Origin: Acidobacteriota bacterium
Lineage (GTDB): Bacteria > Acidobacteriota > Vicinamibacteria > Vicinamibacterales > JAFNAJ01
Length of the DNA: 6,759 bases
Reading direction: 5' to 3'
Assembly: GCA_017860085.1 (NCBI GenBank)
Contig: JAFNAJ010000143.1
Location: 1-6,759 of the forward strand
This document shows positions 1 through 5,988 of this stretch, piece by piece (positions within the stretch are counted from its first letter, which is position 1; each line of letters begins with the position of its first letter). The notes beneath the pieces were generated by a model that saw only the letters and a list, made by a program, of their open reading frames with translations, was not told where the DNA came from and did not search any database. A program made the translations under genes and the position numbers.

Positions 1-2427
1 TCCGAGGTCCGCGCCGACGGGCGCGCACTCTCCACTGTCGGGTTCGGCACCGCCAACTGGGTGATCGCCACGGTGCCGGGCACGGTGCTTGCCAGCTACG
101 TCAACGCCGGGGCCTTGCCCGATCCGAACTTCGGCGACAACCAGCTGCTCATCTCCGACTCGTTCTTCCACGCAGATTTCTGGTACCGCAACGAGTTCGT
201 CGCGCCGCCGCTCGGGGCCGGGCGCCGAGCCTGGCTCAACTTCGACGGGGTCAACTGGAAAGCCGAGGTCTTCCTCAACGGCGAGCGGCTCGGCCGCATC
301 GACGGCGGGTTCATCCGCGGGCGGTTCGACGTCACCGGACGGCTCCGCCCCGGACAGCTCAACGCGCTGGCCGTGAAGGTGGAGAAACAGGCCACGCCGG
401 GCAGCGTCAAGGAGAAGACGTTCGAGAACCCCGACAAGAACGGCGGCGCCCTCGGCGCCGACAACCCGACCTACCACGCGTCGATCGGGTGGGACTGGAT
501 CCCCACCATCCGCGGTCGCAACACGGGGCTCTGGAACGACGTCTTCCTCACCACCACGGGCCAGGTCGCGATCGAGGATCCGTTGGTCACCACGGAGCTG
601 CCGCTTCCCGACACGACGAGCGCCGCCCTCAAGATCGAGGTCACCTTGCGCAACGTGAGCGCGGCACCGGCGAGTGGCACGCTGCGCGGACGTTTTGGTG
701 ACATCGCGTTCGAGACACCGGTCACGATCGACCCATCAGCCGCGAAGGTGGTGACGCTGGATCCGTCGACCCACGCCGCGCTCCGCCTCTCGAACCCGAA
801 GCTCTGGTGGCCTGCGGGCTACGGCGATCCTCACCTCTACGACGTCGAGCTCGAATTCGCCACGGGCAGCGGCATCTCCGACAGGAAGGCCTTCAAGGCC
901 GGCGTGCGCCAGTTCACGTACAGCGAGGAGGGCGGCGCGCTCCGCATGTGGATCAACGGCCGGCGCTTCATCCCCAAAGGCGGCAACTGGGGCTTCGGCG
1001 AGTCGATGCTGCGCTACCGTGGCCGCGAGTACGACGCGGCGATGCGCTACCACCGCGACATGCACTTCAACATGGTGCGCAACTGGGTGGGACAGATCGG
1101 CGACGACGAGTTCTACGAGGCCGCCGACCGGCACGGCATCGTGATCTGGCAGGACTTCTGGCTCGCCAACCCGTGGGACGGCCCCGACCCCGACGACCAC
1201 GCGATGTTCATGCGCAACGCCACCGACACGGTGCGGCGCATTCGCACCCACGCGTCGATCGGCCTCTACTGCGGTCGCAACGAGGGCTACCCGCCCAAGC
1301 CGCTCGACGACGACCTGCGAGCGGTGCTCGCGAAAGACCACCCGGGACTCCACTACATCTCCAGCTCGGCCGACGACGTGGCCAGCGGGCACGGGCCGTA
1401 CCGAGCGATGCCCGTGGCGCACTACTTCACCGATCGCGCCACGCCGAAGATGCACAGCGAAATGGGCATGCCCAACATCGTCACGATGGACAGCCTGCGG
1501 CTGATGATGGCCGAGGCCGACATGTGGCCGCAGGGCCACGTGTGGGGGCTGCACGATTTCTGCCTGGGAGGCGCGCAGGGCGGCAGCGCCTACCTCGAGC
1601 GCATCCAGCGGTCCTACGGACCCGCGACGAGCGTCGAGCAGTGGGTCGCCCTGGCGCAATTCGTCAACTACGAGGGATACCGGGCCATGTTCGAGGCCCA
1701 GAGCCGCAACCGGATGGGACTCCTGATCTGGATGAGCCATCCCGCGTGGCCCTCGTTCGTGTGGCAGACCTACGACTGGTACCTCGAGCCGACGGCGGCC
1801 TACTTCGGCGCGAAGAAGGGGTCGGAGCCGCTGCACATCCAGTGGAATCCCGTCACCGACGTCATCGAGGTGGTGAACTACAGCGCCGGCACCGTGACGG
1901 GTCTCGTGGCGCACGCGCAGCTGGTGAACACGGACGGCGTCGTTCAGTGGGAAAAGTCGGCACCGGTCGATAGCCGGGAAGACAGTGTCGTGGCCAGCTT
2001 CAGGGTCGAGTACCCCTCGAACCTGACGTCGCTCCACTTCCTGCGTCTGCGGTTGACGAGCAGCGCCGACGTCGTCTCCGAGAACTTCTATTGGCGCGGG
2101 CTCGAGCCGGGCGACTACCGTGACGTGCAGGCGTTGCCCAGAATCCCCCTCGACGCAACCACGTCGGTCGCCAAGGACGGCGATCGCTGGCGCCTCACGA
2201 CCGAGCTGCGCAATCCGTCCAGGCACCCCGCACTCATGGTGCGACTCAAGGCCGTGCGCGAGCAGAGCGGCGACCGGATCCTGCCGGTGCTCTACAGCGA
2301 CAATTACGTGTCGCTCATGCCTGGCGAAACGCGGACGATCGTGACCGAGGTGCGCCACGCCGACACGCGCGGCGAGCGTCCTGCGATCGCGGTCGAGGGC
2401 TTCAACGTGGCACGGCCGGGCCGGTAG
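1..2427 (+). CDS. Glycoside hydrolase family 2 enzyme, exo-beta-D-glucosaminidase/beta-mannosidase-like (5' partial)
   Basis: The frame is open to the window edge, so the true start and any signal peptide lie upstream. The GTG at 61 is internal, because family-like sequence (GTANW, VPGTV) runs across it. Residues are numbered from base 1, 808 in view. Domains in order: sugar-binding jelly roll about 20-180 (FDGVNWKAEVFLNG at 81-94, GWDWIP at 163-168); Ig-like sandwich to about 300 (LWWPAGYGDPHLY near 268-280); TIM barrel about 319-605; then two beta-sandwich domains, the last with LPVLYSDNY at 761-769, typical of the Ig fold of exo-beta-glucosaminidases. The likely acid/base is Glu428 in GRNEG and the nucleophile Glu487 in HSEMGMPN. 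Their spacing of 59 is somewhat shorter than in Amycolatopsis CsxA. The enzyme should release terminal beta-linked sugars by a retaining mechanism. Substrate (glucosamine, mannose or other) cannot be fixed from sequence. It is probably exported, like its neighbours. First visible gene of the block, 20 nt before the propeller gene. Confidence 0.9.
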   Translation, partial: SEVRADGRALSTVGFGTANWVIATVPGTVLASYVNAGALPDPNFGDNQLLISDSFFHADFWYRNEFVAPPLGAGRRAWLNFDGVNWKAEVFLNGERLGRIDGGFIRGRFDVTGRLRPGQLNALAVKVEKQATPGSVKEKTFENPDKNGGALGADNPTYHASIGWDWIPTIRGRNTGLWNDVFLTTTGQVAIEDPLVTTELPLPDTTSAALKIEVTLRNVSAAPASGTLRGRFGDIAFETPVTIDPSAAKVVTLDPSTHAALRLSNPKLWWPAGYGDPHLYDVELEFATGSGISDRKAFKAGVRQFTYSEEGGALRMWINGRRFIPKGGNWGFGESMLRYRGREYDAAMRYHRDMHFNMVRNWVGQIGDDEFYEAADRHGIVIWQDFWLANPWDGPDPDDHAMFMRNATDTVRRIRTHASIGLYCGRNEGYPPKPLDDDLRAVLAKDHPGLHYISSSADDVASGHGPYRAMPVAHYFTDRATPKMHSEMGMPNIVTMDSLRLMMAEADMWPQGHVWGLHDFCLGGAQGGSAYLERIQRSYGPATSVEQWVALAQFVNYEGYRAMFEAQSRNRMGLLIWMSHPAWPSFVWQTYDWYLEPTAAYFGAKKGSEPLHIQWNPVTDVIEVVNYSAGTVTGLVAHAQLVNTDGVVQWEKSAPVDSREDSVVASFRVEYPSNLTSLHFLRLRLTSSADVVSENFYWRGLEPGDYRDVQALPRIPLDATTSVAKDGDRWRLTTELRNPSRHPALMVRLKAVREQSGDRILPVLYSDNYVSLMPGETRTIVTEVRHADTRGERPAIAVEGFNVARPGR

Positions 2428-2433
2428 GGTCGA

Positions 2434-2439
2434 AGGGAG
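2434..2439 (+). promoter_or_regulatory. Ribosome binding site of the propeller gene
   Basis: AGGGAG lies in the 20-nt gap after the GH2 stop, 8 nt before the ATG at 2448. It is a good partial match to the Shine-Dalgarno consensus and supports this ATG as the start. The gap is too short for a promoter, so the gene is probably co-transcribed with the GH2 gene. Confidence 0.6.
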
Positions 2440-2447
2440 CGCAGGAC

Positions 2448-3350
2448 ATGAGATGGGTGACGGCGTTCTGCACGGGACTGACCGTGCTGGGAAGCGCGGC
2501 GATGCCCGCCGCCCAGGCCGGCGTCGAGAGCACCCTGGAGACGCTGACCATCGCAACCGGCGCCCGCGAGACGGTCTACTCGGCCCGCGCGCACTTCGAG
2601 GCGCCCAACTGGTCGCGCGACGGGTCGTCGCTCCTGTTCAACCAGGACGGACGACTCTACGTCCTCCCACTCGACACTCGTCAACCGCGCGTGCTCGACA
2701 CGGGCGAAGCCACGCGATGCAACAACGATCACGGCTACTCGCCCGACGGTCGCTGGCTGGCGCTGAGCCATGCGCCGGACGGGCGCTCGCTCATCTACGT
2801 GTTGCCCGCCACGGGCGGCGCTCCTCGGCTCGTGACTGAGAAGGGGCCGTCGTACTGGCACGGCTGGTCGCCCGACGGCGGCACGCTCGCATACTGCGCC
2901 GAGCGCAACGGCGAGTACGACGTCTACACGATCCCGGTCGAGGGCGGCGCCGAGCGCCGGCTCACGACGGCACCCGGACTCGACGATGGGCCCGACTATG
3001 CGCCCGACGGGTCGATCTGGTTCAACTCCGAACGTACGGGCCTGATGAAGATCTGGCGGATGGCGCCCGACGGGTCGAGCCAGCGCCAGATGACGTACGA
3101 TGATCAGTGGGCCGACTGGTTTCCTCACCCTTCGCCCGACGGCCGGTGGGTGGTGTTCCTCTCATACGACAGGTCGGTCGAGGGGCATCCGCCGAACAAG
3201 GATGTCGTGCTGCGGCTGATGTCACTTGAGGGGGGCGAGCCGCGGGTCATCGCCAGGCTCTTTGGCGGCCAAGGGACGATCAACGTGCCGTCGTGGTCGC
3301 CCGACAGCCAGCGGATCGCGTTCGTGAGCTACCGGAAGCTCAGTCCCTGA
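2448..3350 (+). CDS. Secreted TolB-like (PD40) beta-propeller protein
   Basis: This 300-residue protein starts with a signal peptide: Arg2, a hydrophobic stretch from about 4 to 18, and likely cleavage after AQA near residue 24. The rest is six repeats of about 43 residues, each with an SPDG-type turn: SRDG 56-59, SPDG 98-101, SPDG 141-144, APDG 185-188, SPDG 229-232 and SPDS 284-287. The fifth repeat is longer, with an insertion around 240-255. This is the PD40/WD40-like propeller seen in TolB, but no TolA, TolQ, TolR or Pal gene is visible, and the N-terminal domain of true TolB is absent. Histidines sit beside several turns (H95, H138, H227), and a DDGPD stretch covers 179-183, so the top face may bind a ligand or metal (inference). 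Between GH2 and VWA genes a role in glycan binding or processing is more likely than Tol transport. Homologues are often labelled TolB family or 'transporter' with little support. Exact function unknown. Confidence 0.88.
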   Translation: MRWVTAFCTGLTVLGSAAMPAAQAGVESTLETLTIATGARETVYSARAHFEAPNWSRDGSSLLFNQDGRLYVLPLDTRQPRVLDTGEATRCNNDHGYSPDGRWLALSHAPDGRSLIYVLPATGGAPRLVTEKGPSYWHGWSPDGGTLAYCAERNGEYDVYTIPVEGGAERRLTTAPGLDDGPDYAPDGSIWFNSERTGLMKIWRMAPDGSSQRQMTYDDQWADWFPHPSPDGRWVVFLSYDRSVEGHPPNKDVVLRLMSLEGGEPRVIARLFGGQGTINVPSWSPDSQRIAFVSYRKLSP

Positions 3351-3362
3351 GCACATCGCAAC

Positions 3363-5918
3363 ATGACAAAGTCACCATTCGTCACCCTGATGGCCGCCGC
3401 TGTTCTCGTCGCCTCCACGGCGGCGCAGAACCCCGCCCCTCCCCGCATCCCGCAGCAGCCGGCACCACCCGTCCCGCAGCAGCCAGCGCCGCCTCCGGTG
3501 AGCTACGACGTCGACGTCACGCTCGTCGAAGTGGATGCGGTCGTCACCAACCAGGAGGGCCGGGTCCTCAAGGATCTTCGAGCCGACGAGTTCCAGGTGC
3601 TCGAGGACGGCGCACCGCAGACGATCGATCGCGTGTCGTTCGTGGAGATTCCCATCCAGCGGGGGCAGAGGCTTCGCAGCGACGCGCCGGCCTCGGCCAC
3701 CGACGTGCAGACGAACCTGCAGCGCTTCGACGGCCGTCTCTACGTGCTGCTGCTCGACGATGTGCACACCGCCACGTCGCGTACCGACCGCGTGAAGGCC
3801 GCGGCCAGCCGGTTCATCGAGGAGAACATTGGCCCGGCCGACCTGGCCGCGGTGGTGCACCTGGCCGGCTCCGCGGGAGCGAGCCAGGGATTCACCTCGG
3901 ACCCTCGCCTGCTCCTGGCGTCCGTCAATCGGTTCTCGGGCCGGGCGTTGCGCTCCGAGACCCTGAACCTGATCGACGAGTACAACGAGCAGATGCAGCT
4001 GACGTCTGGCGCCGCACGTGGTGGACGCCTCCCCGACCCCGAGCAGCTTCGCGATCCCGACGAGCCCCTGCGCGCCGACGACGCCCGTGTCGCGTTCGAT
4101 TCGATCACGCGCATAGCCCGGCAGGTCGAGCTGGTGCGGGGCCGGCGCAAATCGCTCATCTGGTTTGGTGAGGGCATCGCCTACGACATGTTCGACGCGA
4201 AAGGGCGGCGGCAGGCCTCGCTGGTGCTCGAAAGCGCCCGGCGGGCAGTCGCCGCTGCTGGCCGCGCGAATCTGGTCATCTACGGCGTTGACGCACGGGG
4301 CCTTGCGGGGGTGAGCCAGGAAGTCATGCAGTTGAGCAGCACCCAGGATCCTTCGACGACCATGGACCCGTCACGGCTCGGTCGCGAACTGGCGCGATCA
4401 CAGGACAACCTCCGACAGATCTCCCACGACACCGGGGGGTTCGCCGTGGTGAACACGGACGAGTTCGCCAATGCCTTCGAGCGCGTGGTCGAGGAGAACA
4501 GCGCGTACTACCTGCTGGGGTACTACCCGAAGAAAGCCAAGACCGACGGCGCCTACCGCACACTCGAGGTCCGCGTGACGCGTCCTGGCGCCAAAGTGCG
4601 AGCGCGCAGGGGCTACACGCTGTCGCGGGGCCCTGCAGCCGGGACCCTGGCGGGATCACCAGGCCTGCCCACGGCCCTCCGCGAGATCCTGGAAAGCCCG
4701 GTCCCGCGACCGGGCCTGTCCATGGCAGCGCACGCGGCGGCGTTCAAGGGCACGGGCGGCACGGCATCGGTGCTCGTCACCATCGAGTACGCAGCCTCGG
4801 CCTTCGAGGGGCGCGAGCCCCTCGACGCAGGCAATGACAAGCTCCAGGTGTCGGTGATCGCCGTTGACACGGATGGCAAGGTGCAGGCCAGCGATCACGC
4901 AACGGTGGACCTGCAGGTGAAGCCAGAGACCCAGCGCGCGATGGCGGTGCTGGGGTTCCGGACCCATGCTCGCCTCGAGCTGCCGCCTGGTCGCTACCAG
5001 TTGCGGGTTGGCGGGCTCGTCACGGGCACGGGGCCCTCGGGCTCGGTGTATCGCGACGTCGAGGTGCCCGACTTCTCCGCCGGCGGCCTGCAGATGAGCG
5101 GGCTCGCGTTGACGTGCGTGGTCGCCGCCTACACCCCCACGGCGCACGGTGACGAGCGGCTGCGCGGTGTTCTTCCTGCGCCGCCAACGACCATGCGGGA
5201 TTTCCGGAACGACGACGTGCTGGCCGTGTTTGCCGAAGTCTACGAGGGAGGCGAGGTTCCGGACAAAGACGTGACCTTCACGACCACGGTGCGTCGGCCG
5301 GACGGACAGGTGGCGATGAGGAGGAGCGAGGCGTTCGCGCGCGGCGACCTGACCCAGGCGAAGGGCGGGTACTCGGTGCAGGTCCCGCTCGCTGAACTCG
5401 CGCCGGGCGACTACGTGCTGCGTCTCGAGGCCGAGACGTCCCCGGCCCGGCCTGTTGGGCACGACGTCGCGTTCCGCGTGTGGGCTCTCGATTCGGCAGC
5501 AGGTGCAGCCCCCCCGGCGGGTCCGGGGGACGCGTCGGCTCCGACGAGCGCGACGCTACCCCTCGTGTCGGTGGTGAAGGGTGCCGTCAGCGGGGTGTCC
5601 GATTCGCGCGAGGTCGTCGCGCGCAATGACCAGGAGTGGCAGGCGCTGTGGAGCGCGCTCCAACTGAAGCGCCCGGCGCCGGCCGTCACGTTCGACAGCA
5701 CGATGATCGTGGCGGTGTTCCTGGGAGAGCGGCCGACGGCAGGCTATCAGCCGGAGATTGTCGGAGCACGCCTCGAAGGGGACACGCTCGTCGTCGAGTG
5801 GGCGGAGCGCGTGCCGCCCGGCTCGGGAAACCCGCCGAGCGTCACGACGCCCTTCGCGGTGGCAGGCATTCCGATGCACACTGGGCCCGTGCGATTCGAG
5901 AAACGTGGGAACCCATAG
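3363..5918 (+). CDS. VWFA-related acidobacterial-type protein with C-terminal PrcB-like domain
   Basis: This 851-residue exported protein has a signal peptide (MTKSPFV, hydrophobic to about 20, cleavage near STAA/Q22) and a Pro/Gln linker at 24-47. A VWA-related domain follows at about 48-419: VEVDAVVTN near 56-63, a VLLLDDVHT strand at 128-136, YYLLGYYPKK at 382-391 and a closing RRGYT at 415-419. This order matches TIGR03436. The metal site is not a canonical DxSxS. A beta-rich region of unknown family covers about 430-710, then an Ala/Pro/Gly linker about 714-733, then a domain at about 736-848 with GERPTAGY at 788-795 and PPGSGNPPSVTTP at 818-830. The last resembles the PrcB C-terminal domain, named for a Treponema protease-complex subunit. 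The start has no clear Shine-Dalgarno and sits 12 nt after the propeller stop, so translation may be coupled. Met10 is an in-frame alternative but would shorten the signal peptide. Role unknown; VWA domains usually mediate protein binding or adhesion. Confidence 0.88.
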   Translation: MTKSPFVTLMAAAVLVASTAAQNPAPPRIPQQPAPPVPQQPAPPPVSYDVDVTLVEVDAVVTNQEGRVLKDLRADEFQVLEDGAPQTIDRVSFVEIPIQRGQRLRSDAPASATDVQTNLQRFDGRLYVLLLDDVHTATSRTDRVKAAASRFIEENIGPADLAAVVHLAGSAGASQGFTSDPRLLLASVNRFSGRALRSETLNLIDEYNEQMQLTSGAARGGRLPDPEQLRDPDEPLRADDARVAFDSITRIARQVELVRGRRKSLIWFGEGIAYDMFDAKGRRQASLVLESARRAVAAAGRANLVIYGVDARGLAGVSQEVMQLSSTQDPSTTMDPSRLGRELARSQDNLRQISHDTGGFAVVNTDEFANAFERVVEENSAYYLLGYYPKKAKTDGAYRTLEVRVTRPGAKVRARRGYTLSRGPAAGTLAGSPGLPTALREILESPVPRPGLSMAAHAAAFKGTGGTASVLVTIEYAASAFEGREPLDAGNDKLQVSVIAVDTDGKVQASDHATVDLQVKPETQRAMAVLGFRTHARLELPPGRYQLRVGGLVTGTGPSGSVYRDVEVPDFSAGGLQMSGLALTCVVAAYTPTAHGDERLRGVLPAPPTTMRDFRNDDVLAVFAEVYEGGEVPDKDVTFTTTVRRPDGQVAMRRSEAFARGDLTQAKGGYSVQVPLAELAPGDYVLRLEAETSPARPVGHDVAFRVWALDSAAGAAPPAGPGDASAPTSATLPLVSVVKGAVSGVSDSREVVARNDQEWQALWSALQLKRPAPAVTFDSTMIVAVFLGERPTAGYQPEIVGARLEGDTLVVEWAERVPPGSGNPPSVTTPFAVAGIPMHTGPVRFEKRGNP
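3450..3497 (+). repeat. Two-copy 24-nt tandem repeat coding PQQPAPP(V/P)
   Basis: Two adjacent, imperfect 24-nt units (3450-3473 and 3474-3497) encode PQQPAPPV and PQQPAPPP, residues 30-45 of the VWA protein. They sit directly after the predicted signal peptide and form a flexible proline-rich spacer between the cleavage site and the VWA domain. Such units can vary in copy number by slippage; that is inference here. Confidence 0.75.
4696..4715 (+). other. Perfect 8-bp hairpin inside the VWA gene
   Basis: GCCCGGTC (4696-4703) pairs perfectly with GACCGGGC (4708-4715) around a CCGC loop. It lies about 25 codons after the end of the VWA domain, in the Pro-rich linker ESPVPRPG. There is no following T-run, so it is not an intrinsic terminator. 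The pairing is seen directly; any function is unproven, and chance in G+C-rich coding DNA is possible. Confidence 0.4.
4804..4825 (+). other. Perfect 9-bp hairpin with GNRA-type tetraloop inside the VWA gene
   Basis: TCGAGGGGC (4804-4812) pairs perfectly with GCCCCTCGA (4817-4825) around the loop GCGA, which fits the GNRA class of stable RNA tetraloops. The coding sense is AFEGREPLD. No T-run follows. It begins about 90 nt after the previous hairpin. The structure is seen directly; function is unknown and coincidence is possible. Confidence 0.4.
5511..5529 (+). other. Perfect 7-bp G+C-only hairpin at the linker before the PrcB-like domain
   Basis: CCCCCGG (5511-5517) pairs with CCGGGGG (5523-5529) around a 5-nt loop. 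It falls in the Ala/Pro/Gly linker (about residues 717-723) that separates the middle region from the PrcB-like domain. No T-run follows, so it is not a typical terminator. Pro and Gly codons make such pairing likelier by chance. Confidence 0.35.
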
Positions 5919-5973
5919 CGCGGGGAGCTGGAGATACCCGCCCTCGTCACTGCTGCTGATCACGTCGATCTGA

Positions 5974-5979
5974 AAGGAG
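5974..5979 (+). promoter_or_regulatory. Strong ribosome binding site of the GH3 gene
   Basis: AAGGAG lies in the 70-nt gap after the VWA/PrcB gene, 9 nt before the ATG at 5989, and is the best Shine-Dalgarno in the window. It fixes the GH3 start. No clear -35/-10 pair or terminator is visible in the gap (5919-5988), though a promoter of unknown type cannot be excluded. Confidence 0.75.
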
Positions 5980-5988
5980 ATTCCGGAC

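Noticed and set aside
61..63. GTG as the start of the GH2 gene
   Set aside because: The frame continues upstream to the window edge with family-like residues before the GTG, so the real start lies outside the window.
807..1973. A 388-codon + strand open frame in another frame inside the GH2 gene
   Set aside because: It is an Arg-rich out-of-frame translation overlapping the catalytic barrel of the real gene.
736..2556. A 606-codon open frame on the - strand opposite the GH2 gene
   Set aside because: It lies antisense to a clear GH2 gene, is rich in Arg, Val, His and Ala with no recognisable motif, and is the usual result of G+C-rich third positions on the coding strand.
2304..3128. A 274-codon - strand open frame across the GH2/propeller junction
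   Set aside because: It overlaps two well-supported genes, has a low-complexity Arg/Val composition, and shows no domain.
2448..3350. Calling the propeller a true TolB or a PL22 lyase
   Set aside because: It lacks the TolB N-terminal domain and Tol-Pal neighbours. It is shorter than the PL22 enzymes I know of, and its metal site is not established, so the neutral PD40 propeller name is kept.
4656..5462. A 268-codon - strand open frame opposite the VWA/PrcB gene
   Set aside because: Composition is that of a coding-strand shadow, and no motif is seen.
5920..5941. Possible terminator after the VWA/PrcB gene (GCGGG pairing with CCCGC)
   Set aside because: The stem is only 5 bp with a 12-nt loop and no T-run, so it is too weak to call.
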